Translations under genes and position numbers: made by a program
Shown: one piece after another, positions 15,962 through 25,118 of the stretch
How positions within the stretch are numbered: the first letter of the stretch is position 1
Layout: every line of letters starts with the position of its first letter
Assembly (NCBI RefSeq): GCF_024756275.1
Contig: NZ_JANUGQ010000022.1
Coordinates: forward strand, 49,262 to 113,261
From: Streptomyces pyxinae
Lineage (GTDB): Bacteria > Actinomycetota > Actinomycetes > Streptomycetales > Streptomycetaceae
DNA: 64,000 nucleotides
Reading direction: 5' to 3'
The notes under the pieces: model-generated
The model's input: the letters and a program-made list of their open reading frames with translations, nothing else
The model's database searches: none
What the model was told of the DNA's origin: nothing

Positions 15962-18718
15962 ATGAGCGCGGAGGGCACGGCCGGGGGGTACGACTTCCGC
16001 GGCCCGCTGGACGCCGCCCGGGCGGCGACCGCCGTCCTGGACGCCGAGGGCGTGATCGTCGGCTGGGGCCCGGCCGCCGAGGCGCTGCTCGGACACGCCC
16101 CGCACGAGGTGCTCGGCAGGCCCATCGGCACCCTGGTGGTCGACCGGGCGGGCGCGTACGCGATGGCGGCCCCGCTGCCCGGCGCGGCCGGGGCCCGCCG
16201 CCAGGTGCTGTACCTGCGCCACCGGGACGGCCGCATCACCCGGGCGGCCACCGAGAGCCTGCCGCTCGCCCACGCCGGTACCGGCGGTCCCGCCCGGCTG
16301 CTGGCCATCGCGGACGCGGACGAGACCGAGCGCTGGGAGGCCCTCCAGTCGATGCTGCGCGGCCTGGCCACCCAGTCCCCGGTCGGCCTCGCCATCTACG
16401 ACACCGACATCCGGATCGTCTGGACCAACCACGCCCTGCACGTCGAGATGGGCACCAGCCAGTACGCCGGTCTCGGCCCGGACGAACAGGCCGCGGACGG
16501 CGAGGTCATCTCGCCCGGCTACCCCGCCACGCTGGAGGAGACCATGCGGCGGGTGCTCGCCACCGGCGAGCCGGTCATCGAACTGCACTACCGGGGCCGC
16601 CCGCCGGTGGAGCCCGACCGCCCCCGGGTCTGGTCCTGCTCCTACTACCGCCTCCAGGACGGCCGGGGCACCCCGCTCGGGGTCTGCGAGGAGACCGTCG
16701 ACATCACCGACCGCCATCTCGCCCAGCAGCGCCTCGACCTGCTGGTCCAGGCCGGCCGGCACATGGGCACCAGCCTGGACACCGTGCGCACCGCCGAGCA
16801 GCTGGCCGCCGTCACCGTGCCCGGGTTCGCGGACGCGGTCACGGTGGACGTGCTGGCGGACGTCCTCACCGGCGGGCAGCTCGTCCCGGCCTCCGCCACC
16901 ACCGGCCGGGTCGTACGGGTCTTCGGCGGCTTCGACGGCCCGGAGGCCCCCGACGGCCCCGCCGACCGGGACAAGGACCGTGAAGCGGAGCCGTCCGGGG
17001 GCCGGGAGACGGAGCCGTCCGGGGGCCGGGAGGCCGATCCGTCCGGGGGCCGGGAGACGGAGCTGGCCGGCGGGCATGGAGCGGAGCCGTCCGGGGGCCG
17101 GGAGACGGAGCCGTCCGGGGGACATGGAGCGGAGCCGTCCGGGGCCGGTGCGCCCGGCGACCGGGACGGCGCCGGCCGCACGGCGGGCGCGGCCGACCAC
17201 CACACCGAGGGCCATCGCACCGACGGCCACCACACCGGCCACCCGGACCATCCGGGCGGCGCGGGAACGGACCCGGGGGCCATCGGCGGGCGCCCGGTGC
17301 GGTATCCGCCGGAGTCGCCGCAGGCCCGCTGTCTCGCCACCGGTGAGGCCGTGCGCGACCGGCCGGGACCCGGCGGCGACCCGGACCCGGACGGGACCGC
17401 CCGGCTGGTCGTGCCGCTGCGCGCCGACGGCGCCACGCTGGGCGTGGTCACCTTCGTCCGCCATCCGCGCTCCGGCGTCTTCCGGGACGACGACCTGCCG
17501 GTGGCCGACGAGCTGGCCGCCCGTACCGCCGTCTCCGTCGACAACGCTCGCCGCTACACCCGGGAGCACAACGCCGCCCTCACCCTCCAGCGCAGCCTGC
17601 TGCCCCGGACGCTGCCGCCGCTCACCGGGGTCGAGGTGGCCCACCGCTATCTGCCCGCCGACAGCGGCGCGGGCGTCGGCGGCGACTGGTTCGACGTCAT
17701 CGCCCTCTCCGGGACCCGGGTCGGCCTGGTCGTCGGGGACGTGGTCGGCCACGGGGTGCGGGCCGCCGCCACCATGGGCCGGCTCCGCACCAGCCTCCGG
17801 GTGCTCGCCCGGCTGGACCTGCCGCCGGACGAACTGCTCACCCGGCTGGACGACGTCCTCACCCAGGACGCCCACGAGTACTCGGCGCTGCCCTCGGAGG
17901 GCTCGGGAGGCCCGGGTGGCTCGGGCGGCGAGGACCCGGCGCTCGGCGCCACCTGCCTGTACGCCGTCTACGACCCGGTCGCCGGCCGGTGCAGCCTCGC
18001 CCGCGCCGGGCACGCGCCCCCGCTGGTGGTGGACCCCGCCACCGGCGCGGTCAGCCAGCCCGAGGTGCCCGCCGGGCCGCCCCTCGGACTGGGCGGACTG
18101 CCCTTCGAGAGCGCCGATCTCGAACTGCCCGAGGGCAGTCTGCTCGCCCTCTACACCGACGGGCTGGTCCAGGGCCGGGGCCGCGACCGGGACGCGGAGG
18201 TGGACGCCCTCGGCCGGATCCTCGCCCGGCACCGCGAACCGCTGGAGACCCTGGGCGACCGGGCCGTGGCCACCCTGCTGCCCGGGCCGGTCGGCGACGA
18301 CGCCGCGCTCCTCCTCGTACGGACCCGGCATCTGGACCGGCACGAGGTGGCGGCCTGGGAGCTGGACTCCGATCCCGGGGAGGTGGGCCGGGCCCGGTCG
18401 CTCGCCACCGGCCAGGTGGCCGCCTGGGGTCTCGACGGCGAACTGGCCTTCACCACCGAGCTGGTGGTGAGCGAACTGGTCACCAACGCGGTCCGGTACG
18501 CCTCCGGCCCCATCCAGCTCCGGCTGATCCGCGACCGCTCCCTGATCTGCGAGGTCTCCGACACCGGCCACACCACCCCGCACGTCCGCCGGGCGGGCGG
18601 CGAGGACGAGGGCGGGCGCGGTCTCTTCCTGGTCGCCGGCATGACCCACCACTGGGGCACCCGCTACACCTCCAGCGGCAAGACCATCTGGGCCGAGCAG
18701 ACCCTGCCGGCCTCCTGA
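15962..18718 (+). CDS. PAS-GAF-PP2C phosphatase fused to HATPase (RsbW-like) domain
   Basis: A 918-residue fusion: two PAS domains (about 10-120 and 123-260), a GAF domain (about 265-530) split by a repeat-rich insert (about 340-440), a SpoIIE phosphatase domain (about 550-780, VGGDWFDV, VGDVVGHGVRAAATMG) and a C-terminal histidine-kinase-like ATPase (about 790-915) with N-box SELVTNAVRYA and G-boxes EVSDTG and GRGLFLV. It therefore carries both phosphatase and anti-sigma-kinase type activities of the RsbU/RsbW system. GGAGGAGG precedes the ATG by 8 bases; a GTG at 15890 overlaps the upstream stop but sits too near its ribosome site. Probably one operon with the previous gene. Confidence 0.88.
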   Translation: MSAEGTAGGYDFRGPLDAARAATAVLDAEGVIVGWGPAAEALLGHAPHEVLGRPIGTLVVDRAGAYAMAAPLPGAAGARRQVLYLRHRDGRITRAATESLPLAHAGTGGPARLLAIADADETERWEALQSMLRGLATQSPVGLAIYDTDIRIVWTNHALHVEMGTSQYAGLGPDEQAADGEVISPGYPATLEETMRRVLATGEPVIELHYRGRPPVEPDRPRVWSCSYYRLQDGRGTPLGVCEETVDITDRHLAQQRLDLLVQAGRHMGTSLDTVRTAEQLAAVTVPGFADAVTVDVLADVLTGGQLVPASATTGRVVRVFGGFDGPEAPDGPADRDKDREAEPSGGRETEPSGGREADPSGGRETELAGGHGAEPSGGRETEPSGGHGAEPSGAGAPGDRDGAGRTAGAADHHTEGHRTDGHHTGHPDHPGGAGTDPGAIGGRPVRYPPESPQARCLATGEAVRDRPGPGGDPDPDGTARLVVPLRADGATLGVVTFVRHPRSGVFRDDDLPVADELAARTAVSVDNARRYTREHNAALTLQRSLLPRTLPPLTGVEVAHRYLPADSGAGVGGDWFDVIALSGTRVGLVVGDVVGHGVRAAATMGRLRTSLRVLARLDLPPDELLTRLDDVLTQDAHEYSALPSEGSGGPGGSGGEDPALGATCLYAVYDPVAGRCSLARAGHAPPLVVDPATGAVSQPEVPAGPPLGLGGLPFESADLELPEGSLLALYTDGLVQGRGRDRDAEVDALGRILARHREPLETLGDRAVATLLPGPVGDDAALLLVRTRHLDRHEVAAWELDSDPGEVGRARSLATGQVAAWGLDGELAFTTELVVSELVTNAVRYASGPIQLRLIRDRSLICEVSDTGHTTPHVRRAGGEDEGGRGLFLVAGMTHHWGTRYTSSGKTIWAEQTLPAS
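16988..17142 (+). repeat. 24-bp in-frame tandem repeat inside the GAF domain
   Basis: About six copies of a 24-bp unit encoding the octapeptide EPSGGRET and variants (EADPSGGR, ELAGGHGA, EPSGGHGA). It lies within the second phosphatase, between two halves of its GAF domain. The unit is a multiple of three, so copy-number change keeps frame. Confidence 0.85.
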
Positions 18719-18946
18719 GCCTGCCCGGCCCGCCGGCAGCCGGAAGGCCCGTCGGGCGTCCGGCACGCCCGGCCGGCCCCGCGCCCGGTGCGCCCGGCGC
18801 CGCCGGCCGGTCCCGGGGCGGCCCGGCACACCCGGCGCGGCCGGCAAGTCTCCGGAGCGGACGGGTGTTTGCCGGTGCGCCCCGTCGGCAACCCGGAGGG
18901 CACGGTGCGCGGCAGCGGGCACCGGGCACCGCACAGGAGGTCCACC

Positions 18947-19285
18947 ATGGCAGCGTCGGAACGGATCAGCGCCGAACTCTGGGACGAGTTCCACACCGTC
19001 GTCAACATGACCTCGCGCGAGCTCCAGGAGTGGCTGAGCACCGAGGCGGCCGGCGAACGCACCGAGGAGGTTCCCGACCGGGCCGGGCCGCCCACCGGCC
19101 GTCATGTCCTGGAGATCCTCGGTAAGCGGCGTACCGACATCACTGAGGACGACGCCCGGGTCATGCGGCGGGTGGTGGAGATCGTCCGCACCCAGCGCGA
19201 CCCCGAACTGGAGCCGAAGGCCGGCGACGCCAACTGGCGCCACGGGCTGATGAACGTGGGCCACGACCCGCTCAAGCCGGCGTGA
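18947..19285 (+). CDS. DUF3140 family protein
   Basis: A 112-residue soluble protein starting after AGGAGG (7 bases before ATG 18947). The sequence ELWDEFHTVVNMTSRELQEWL and the C-terminal DANWRHGLMNVGHDPLK match my memory of DUF3140, a small family common in actinobacteria and other soil bacteria. Function is unknown; the family often lies near stress genes. It sits between the phosphatase pair and topoisomerase IB and appears to be its own unit. Confidence 0.82.
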   Translation: MAASERISAELWDEFHTVVNMTSRELQEWLSTEAAGERTEEVPDRAGPPTGRHVLEILGKRRTDITEDDARVMRRVVEIVRTQRDPELEPKAGDANWRHGLMNVGHDPLKPA

Positions 19286-19486
19286 CGGCCCCGGGCCGCC
19301 CACCGCCGTCCCGCCGCCGGATCCCCGGCATTCCCCGCACCACCCGCCTTCCCGGCCTTCCCCGCGTTTCCCGCGACCCTCCCACCCTCCGCATCCCCAC
19401 TGTCACCGAACCGGCGCCGCCGCCGCACCGCCCCGGATCCGCGAGCCGGACCGGCGGGTCGGCCGGCTCCGCACAAGGAGTACGCG

Positions 19487-20518
19487 TTGCGCCTGTCCCA
19501 TGTCCGGCCCACCGATCCCGGCTACCGCCGGCAGCGGCACGGGCGCGGATTCCGCTACTTCGACGCCGCCGGCCACCCCCTCCGCGACCCCGCGGAGATC
19601 GACCGGATCAAGGCGCTGGTCATCCCGCCCGCCTGGCAGGACGTCTGGGTCTGCCGCCGGCCCAACGGCCACCTCCAGGCCGTCGGCACCGACACGGCCG
19701 GCCGCCGCCAGTACCTCTACCACCCGGACTTCCGCGCCGGACAGGAGCGGGCCAAGCACGAACACGTACTGGAGGTCGCGGAGACGCTGCCCCGGCTGCG
19801 CGAGGAGGCCGAGCGGCGGATGGAGGCGCGCGGACTCACCCGCGACCGGGTGCTCTCCACCGCCGCCCGCCTGCTCGACCTCGGCTTCTTCCGGATCGGC
19901 AGCGAGCGGTACACCGATCTGAACAACAGCTACGGGCTGACCACCCTGCTGCGCGAGCACTCCCGCTGCCGCAAGGGCGAGATCGTGCTCAGCTACACCG
20001 GAAAGCACGGCAGGGAGCTGGTCCACGCGGTCGTCGACCCGGCCACCTGCCGCAGCCTCACCGCCCTGATGCGCCGCCGGGGCGGCGGGGACCGGCTGCT
20101 CGTCTACTGGCAGCGGCCCGAGTGGCACGAGGTGACCGGCGCCGATGTCAACGACCACCTCCGGGAACTCGCCGGCCTGGAGATCACCGCCAAGGACTTC
20201 CGGACCTGGCACGGCACCGTGCTTGCCGCCATCGCGCTCGCCGTCTCCCAGCAGGCCGCCCGCAGCGAGACGGCCCGCCGCCGGGCCATCGCCCGAGCCG
20301 CCCGGGAGGTCTCCGGCTACCTCGGCAACACCCCGGCGGTCTGCCGCGCCAGCTACATCAACCCGCGGGTGATCGAGCTGTACGAGGAGGGGGTGACCAT
20401 CGCCCCCGCGCTGCACCGGCTCGGCGCCGACGCGGCGCCCGGGCTCCCGGCCACCCACGGCCCGGCCGAGCGGGCGGTGCTGGAGATGCTCCGCACCGGC
20501 CGCCCGCCCCGGGGCTGA
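19487..20518 (+). CDS. DNA topoisomerase IB (viral/bacterial type)
   Basis: A 343-residue type IB topoisomerase, which relaxes supercoils by nicking one strand through a 3'-phosphotyrosine. Visible elements: N-terminal PxWxxVWVCxxPNGHLQAVG; catalytic Arg in FRIGSERYTDLNNSYGLTTL; Lys region LSYTGKHGR; Arg/His in KDFRTWHGTVLA; and the active-site Tyr in YLGNTPAVCRASYINP. All catalytic positions look intact. The start is TTG 19487, supported by AAGGAG 6 bases upstream. In actinomycetes the enzyme is accessory and often accompanies stress genes. Confidence 0.93.
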   Translation: MRLSHVRPTDPGYRRQRHGRGFRYFDAAGHPLRDPAEIDRIKALVIPPAWQDVWVCRRPNGHLQAVGTDTAGRRQYLYHPDFRAGQERAKHEHVLEVAETLPRLREEAERRMEARGLTRDRVLSTAARLLDLGFFRIGSERYTDLNNSYGLTTLLREHSRCRKGEIVLSYTGKHGRELVHAVVDPATCRSLTALMRRRGGGDRLLVYWQRPEWHEVTGADVNDHLRELAGLEITAKDFRTWHGTVLAAIALAVSQQAARSETARRRAIARAAREVSGYLGNTPAVCRASYINPRVIELYEEGVTIAPALHRLGADAAPGLPATHGPAERAVLEMLRTGRPPRG

Positions 20519-20556
20519 CCCCCGCCCGGCGGCCGGTACCGGGCGCGCCCGCGGCG

Positions 20557-21303
20557 TCACGGCCAGGAGGGCTCCCCCCGGGGCACCACGACCAGCTCGG
20601 CCGCCGCGCTGCCGGCCGGCACCGAGAGCGCGTACAGCACCGCGTCGGCCACCACGTCGGGGCTCTGGAGCAGCGAGGTGTCGGCGTCCGGGAAGCGCTC
20701 CAGGATGAACGGCGTCGCCATCCCGCCCGCGATGACCCCGGTCACCCCGATCGCCGGGCAGTCCCGCCGGGCCTCCTGGAAGAGCGTGTGGGTGAAGGCC
20801 CGCAGTCCGGTCTTGGCCGCCGCGTACGCTCCCGCCTCGGTCCAGGTCCGGTTGGAGGCGGTCGACAGGATGTTCACGATGTGGCCGCCGCCCCGGGCGA
20901 TCATGCGCCGGTAGGTCTCCAGACAGAGATAGACCGGACCGAGCAAGTTGGTCGTGACCACCCGGGTCACCTCCTCGGCCGTCAGATGCTCGATCGGCTT
21001 GGTGACGTCCACGGCCGCGTTGTTGACCAGGACGTCCGGCGTGAGCCCGTCCTGCTCCAACTCCCGGAACACCCCGGCCACCGCGTCGGCGTCCCGGACG
21101 TCCAGTTCCACGAACCGGGCGTCCCCGCCGCCCCCGGCGAGCTCGTCGCAGAGCTCCCGTGCCTGCTCCTTGCGCACGTCCGCGATCAGCACCGCCGCGC
21201 CCGCGCCCGTCAGCGCCCGGACGATCGAGGCGCCCAGCCCCCGCGCCCCGCCGGTCACCAGGGCCCGCTTCCCGGTCAGGCCCACCCGTGCTCCGCCACC
21301 CAT
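20557..21303 (-). CDS. SDR-family NAD(P)-dependent oxidoreductase
   Basis: A 248-residue classical short-chain dehydrogenase. TGGARGLG binds the cofactor, ADVRK after strand 2 suggests NAD preference, NNAAV follows, and the catalytic set is Ser in NILSTAS with AYAAAKTGL (Tyr-x3-Lys). GGAGAGG precedes the ATG at 21303. It diverges from the MFS gene. The substrate is unknown; such enzymes act on alcohols, sugars or acyl chains. Confidence 0.9.
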   Translation of the reverse strand: MGGGARVGLTGKRALVTGGARGLGASIVRALTGAGAAVLIADVRKEQARELCDELAGGGGDARFVELDVRDADAVAGVFRELEQDGLTPDVLVNNAAVDVTKPIEHLTAEEVTRVVTTNLLGPVYLCLETYRRMIARGGGHIVNILSTASNRTWTEAGAYAAAKTGLRAFTHTLFQEARRDCPAIGVTGVIAGGMATPFILERFPDADTSLLQSPDVVADAVLYALSVPAGSAAAELVVVPRGEPSWP

Positions 21304-21720
21304 GTCCGCGCCTCTCCGCCGTCCGGATCCGGGGCACCGGGGCGCGCTCCGCGCTCCGGCGCCATGGCTTCCACTGTGGCGCGCGCCACTACGCTCGGCA
21401 TCCCGGCCGGTCACTGTGAGCAAGCGCACCCGGTGGCCGGGAGCCCGTGCGGCGCAAGGGCCGCTCGCCCTCCGGCGGGCTCCGGGGCGGCCGGGCCGGG
21501 TTCCGGCGGTCGAAGCGGTGGGGGAGCGTCTGCCACGATGGTCGCCGCTCCGGGCCCGTCCTCCGTGTGCTCCGGCGCCCCCTGCCGAACCCGGCCCGGC
21601 CGTGCGACGACGCGCGCGCCGGATTCCGTCGCGTCCGGGTCCGCGGAGCCGTTCCCCTGTCCGAGCCGCCGATGGGCTCGGCTGTTCCGTCCCGCGAGTC
21701 CTTCCGCGGACCGTCCCGCC

Positions 21721-21752
21721 GACCTCCCGACCTCCCGACCTCCCGACCTTCC
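21721..21752. repeat. 8-bp tandem repeat, four copies
   Basis: Three perfect copies of GACCTCCC followed by GACCTTCC. Unit length is not a multiple of three, as in the nine-copy block at 49298, though the sequence differs. Confidence 0.85.
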
Positions 21753-21802
21753 GTACGCCGTCCGGGTCACCCCCCGGGCCCGCAACCGAGTGCCGCACTG
21801 TG

Positions 21803-21874
21803 TTTTCGACATTCTCGACGATTTCGATGCTTCCGACATTCTCGATGTCTTCGACGTTCTCGATGTTCTCGAAG
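21803..21874. repeat. 9-bp degenerate tandem repeat, eight copies
   Basis: Consecutive nonamers of the form TTCTCGATG, TCTTCGACG, TTTTCGACA, ATTTCGATG and CTTCCGACA. One frame would read (F/L)D(I/V) units and the reverse strand EN(I/V) units. Position is 79-150 bp upstream of the MFS start. Confidence 0.8.
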
Positions 21875-21952
21875 TTTCGGACTTCTTCTCTTCCGTCCTC
21901 CCCCCGCCCGGCTGCCAAGCCCGCGCCCGCCACCGGCCCTTCCAGACCGGCT

Positions 21953-23389
21953 ATGGGCGCCCCCGGCTCCGCCCCCGGCGGGCCCCGGTGGTCCCGGCTC
22001 CGGCGGCCCGGCGGCCGGCGCCCGGGCGGTGACCACGCGCCCTGGCGTTCGCTCCGCTACCCCGCCATGCGCTGGTGGTCGCTGGCCAACCTGGTCTCCA
22101 ACACCGGCACCTGGATGCAGCTGACCGTGCAGAACCTGCTGGTCCTCCAGATCACCGGCTCCGCCGCCGCGACCGGGCTCTCGCTCTCCGTGCAGGCCGC
22201 GCCCGGACTGCTGATGGGGGTGGTGGGCGGCACCCTCGTCGACCGCTGGCCCCGGAAGCTCACCGCCGCCGTCAGCCAGGCGCTGCTGGGCGCGGTCGCC
22301 TTCACCACGGCGCTGCTCATCGCGTACGACCGGCTGAACCTGGGCGCCCTGATGACCCTGGCCGCCGTCACCGGGCTGATCGCCACCGTCGACGGGCCCG
22401 CCTGCTCCCTGCTCGGCAACGATCTGGTGCGCCCCGAGGACGTGCCCTCCGCGATCGGCGTCGGCTCGCTGGTGCACAGCGCCGGACGGCTGGCCGGAGC
22501 GGGCCTGGCCGGGGGCGCGGTCGCCCTGCTCGGCACCGGCGCCGCCTACGCCGCCAACGGCCTGTCGTTCCTCTTCGTGACGGCCGTCATCCCGTTTCTG
22601 CGCCCGGCGGCGGGCGCCGCGCCCCAGGCCGGCCGACCGGTGGCGGACGGCGCCCGGACACCGGCGTCCGCGTCCGCGCCGGCGCCGGAGCGGAGGAGCG
22701 TACGGGAGGGGCTGGCGTTCTTCGTCCGGCGCCCCCGGCTGGTGGCCCTGGCCGGCATCACCGGGCTCAGCGCGGTCTTCGGGCGCAACTACGGACTGAC
22801 CCTCGCCGTCCTGGTCACCGGCCCGCTGGCCGGGGGCGCCGGCTCCTTCGGCACGGTCTCCATGGCGCTGGCCGCCGGCGGCATCCTCGGCGCCGTGCTG
22901 GGCGCCCGGCTGCGCAGGCCGTCCGTCCGGCTGGTCGGCACCCTGGCCGCCGCCGGGGCGCTCCTCCAGGTGGCGGCGGGCCTCTCGCCCTCACTGGCGG
23001 TACTGCTGGTCCTGGTGCTGCCCATGGCGGTGGTGGAGTCGGTGTCCGACACCGCCGGGACCACCGTGCTCCAGACCGATCCGCCGCCTCATCTGCGCGG
23101 CCGGGTGCTGGGGGTGTGGAGCACCGCGCAGACCGGCTGGGGGCTGGCCGGGCCGCCCGCGCTGGGCCTGCTCATGGAGACGGCCGGGGCCCGGGGCGCC
23201 CTGGTGACCGGTGGTCTGCTGATCGCCGGAGCGGCCGTGGCCGGGCGGATGCTGGCCGCGCGCGGTGTCCTGGCCGCCCGCCCGGCCCCGTGCCCGTCCG
23301 TCGTGCCGATCCCGGCACCGGTCCCGGTCCCGTCGGGTCCGGGCCCCCGGGCGGCCGAGCACCGGGTGCTCACCCCGGTGGCCGCCTGA
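21953..23389 (+). CDS. MFS transporter (drug-exporter type)
   Basis: A 478-residue membrane protein with about twelve hydrophobic segments. The opening WWSLANLVSNTGTWMQLTVQN is the typical first helix of the MFS_3 (enterobactin-exporter-like) branch; TLVDRWPRK is the cytoplasmic loop 2-3 motif. A Pro/Ala-rich central loop (about residues 215-240) joins the halves, and the C-terminal 40 residues are Pro-rich. The start is uncertain: ATG 21953 gives a 35-residue basic lead-in with no good ribosome site. Substrate unknown; likely export of a small molecule. No adjacent TetR or MarR regulator. Confidence 0.82.
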   Translation: MGAPGSAPGGPRWSRLRRPGGRRPGGDHAPWRSLRYPAMRWWSLANLVSNTGTWMQLTVQNLLVLQITGSAAATGLSLSVQAAPGLLMGVVGGTLVDRWPRKLTAAVSQALLGAVAFTTALLIAYDRLNLGALMTLAAVTGLIATVDGPACSLLGNDLVRPEDVPSAIGVGSLVHSAGRLAGAGLAGGAVALLGTGAAYAANGLSFLFVTAVIPFLRPAAGAAPQAGRPVADGARTPASASAPAPERRSVREGLAFFVRRPRLVALAGITGLSAVFGRNYGLTLAVLVTGPLAGGAGSFGTVSMALAAGGILGAVLGARLRRPSVRLVGTLAAAGALLQVAAGLSPSLAVLLVLVLPMAVVESVSDTAGTTVLQTDPPPHLRGRVLGVWSTAQTGWGLAGPPALGLLMETAGARGALVTGGLLIAGAAVAGRMLAARGVLAARPAPCPSVVPIPAPVPVPSGPGPRAAEHRVLTPVAA

Positions 23390-23717
23390 CCGCCGGCCCC
23401 GTCCGTACGGGCTCCCGGCCATCCGCACCGGCCGCGCACCGGGCGGCCTCGGAAGGGGCGTACGCGGCGGACGCCGGTGCCGGTGCCACTCGGAGGGCCG
23501 AGGCGCACCCGTCGGGCCCGGGGGGTCCCGGGCGGCGGACGCCGGAGGGCCGTCGCACCGCCGGGTCCGGGCCCCCGGCGGATGGCCCCGGGAGGGCATA
23601 CCGCCGGGTCCGGGCTCCCGGGAGGGGGGTGCCGCAGGGCTCACACCCCCGGGCGGCGCGCCGGCCGGAGCCGCCGGGAGGCGCGTACGGTCCGGCCGGC
23701 CGCCACCCGCTCGGCCG
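23390..23717. other. Convergent intergenic stretch with short direct repeats
   Basis: About 330 bases between the ends of the MFS and HldE genes. CCGCCGGGTCCGGGC occurs twice (23558-23572, 23601-23615) within GGAGGG/CCCGGG-rich sequence. No gene seen; the GC-rich inverted segments could terminate transcription. Confidence 0.45.
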
Positions 23718-25118
23718 CTACCGGCCCGGCGGGCGGACCGGGGTGGCGGCCTCCGCCGCGCGGCGGGCCAGCTTGGTGGTGGACCGGCCGTCGAGGTAGG
23801 GCAGCACCACCGCCTGGCCACCCCAGCCGCTCAGCACCCCGGCCTCCGGCAGGTCCTCGGCGGAGTAGTCGCCGCCCTTCACCCACACATCGGGCCGCAG
23901 CCGGCTCAGCAGCTCGCTCGGGGTGTCGCCGTCGAAGACCGCGACCGCGTCCACGCTGCCCAGACCGGCCAGCACCCGGATCCGGTCCGCGAGCGGGCTC
24001 AGCGGCCGGCCGGGGCCCTTCAGCCGCCCCACCGACTCGTCCGAGTTGACGCAGACGATCAGGCAGTCGCCGATCCGCCGGGCACTCTCCAGCAGCCCCA
24101 CATGACCGGCGTGCAGCAGATCGAAGCAGCCGCCGGTGGCCACCACCGTGCCGCCCTCCGCCCGTACCCGCTCGGCCAGCGCGAAGGCGTCGGTCCCGGC
24201 CGGTGCCGGGCGGTGGGTGCCGGTGCCGCGCCGCCAGAGCGCCGCGTTCCCCGCGCCGCCCTCCGCCACGAAGTCCGCCGCCTCGGTGACCGCCCGCTGC
24301 AACGCCTCCTCCGGCAGCGCCCCGTCGGCCAGCGCGGCCACCGTGGCGGCGGCGAAGCAGTCGCCGGCCCCGCACGAGTCGCCCCGCGCCCGGTAGGGGG
24401 CGGGCACCAGCATCGGCGTGGAGTCACCCGGACGGGTGAGCAGCACCCCGCGCTCACCCAGCGTCACGGCCACGGTCGCCACCCGCCAGCGCTCCGCCAG
24501 CTCGGTGCCCCGCTCGGCGTAGTCCCGCAGCGAGTCGCCGGTCCCGCCGCAGAGGGCTCGGGTCTCGGCCGCGTTGGGGGTGACGATCCGGACTCCCGGC
24601 ACCGGCGCGTCGCCCTTGAGATGCGGGTCCCAGACCACCGGCACCTTCGGCGCCACCGCCGCCAGGTGCTCCCGCACCGCGCCCGCCGTGTGCCGGCCGT
24701 AGTCCGCGACCAGCACCGCCCCGGCCCGCTCCAGCGCGTCCCGCACCGTTCCGTCCGGTTCCCCCGGGTCCCCGCCGCCCCGGTCGATCCGCACCAGGGG
24801 CCGGCCGCCCGCCAGCACCCGGGTCTTCACCGGCAGGGTGCCGTGCAGCGGCAGTTCCACCACCCGCACCCGGCCGCGCAGCGAGCGGCGCACGGCGTCG
24901 CTGGCCGGGTCGTCGCCCAGCGCGGTGACCAGTACCACGTCCCGGCCGCCCCGGGCCGCGAGCAGGGCGGCCAGCCCGGCGCCGCCGGGCCGGCGCTGGT
25001 TGCCGGTCACATCCACCACCGGGGCGGGCGCGTCCGGCGCCAGCCGGGTGGCCTCGCCCTCGATGTCCTCGTCCAGCAGGACGTCCCCCACGACCACCAG
25101 CGGTTCACGGCTGCTCAT
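23718..25118 (-). CDS. hldE: Bifunctional heptose-7-P kinase / heptose-1-P adenylyltransferase
   Basis: A 466-residue cytosolic fusion. The N-terminal ribokinase-type domain (about 1-300) has the sugar-binding RLAPDAPAPVVDV, GGAG, the loop HLKGD and the ATP/anion-hole GDSCGAGDCFAAA. The C-terminal nucleotidyltransferase domain (about 325-460) has GGCFDLLHAGH, the HxGH active site, and WVKGGDYSAEDLPE. Same order as E. coli HldE: it phosphorylates D-glycero-D-manno-heptose 7-phosphate at C1 and, after GmhB action, adenylylates it to ADP-heptose. ATG overlaps the gmhA stop (ATGA), with GGAGG upstream. Last gene of its block. Confidence 0.93.
   Translation of the reverse strand: MSSREPLVVVGDVLLDEDIEGEATRLAPDAPAPVVDVTGNQRRPGGAGLAALLAARGGRDVVLVTALGDDPASDAVRRSLRGRVRVVELPLHGTLPVKTRVLAGGRPLVRIDRGGGDPGEPDGTVRDALERAGAVLVADYGRHTAGAVREHLAAVAPKVPVVWDPHLKGDAPVPGVRIVTPNAAETRALCGGTGDSLRDYAERGTELAERWRVATVAVTLGERGVLLTRPGDSTPMLVPAPYRARGDSCGAGDCFAAATVAALADGALPEEALQRAVTEAADFVAEGGAGNAALWRRGTGTHRPAPAGTDAFALAERVRAEGGTVVATGGCFDLLHAGHVGLLESARRIGDCLIVCVNSDESVGRLKGPGRPLSPLADRIRVLAGLGSVDAVAVFDGDTPSELLSRLRPDVWVKGGDYSAEDLPEAGVLSGWGGQAVVLPYLDGRSTTKLARRAAEAATPVRPPGR

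Larger units (their letters stand above)
21304..21952. other. Repeat-rich divergent intergenic region
   Basis: About 650 bases between the divergent SDR and MFS genes. It contains two tandem-repeat blocks (21721-21752 and 21803-21874), the second markedly less GC-rich than its surroundings. No convincing gene was found: the open frames on both strands through the repeats lack ribosome sites and have no recognisable domain. Confidence 0.55.

Noticed and set aside
15692..19303. A 1200-codon open frame on the minus strand
   Set aside because: Spans several real plus-strand genes and has no family resemblance; a GC artefact.
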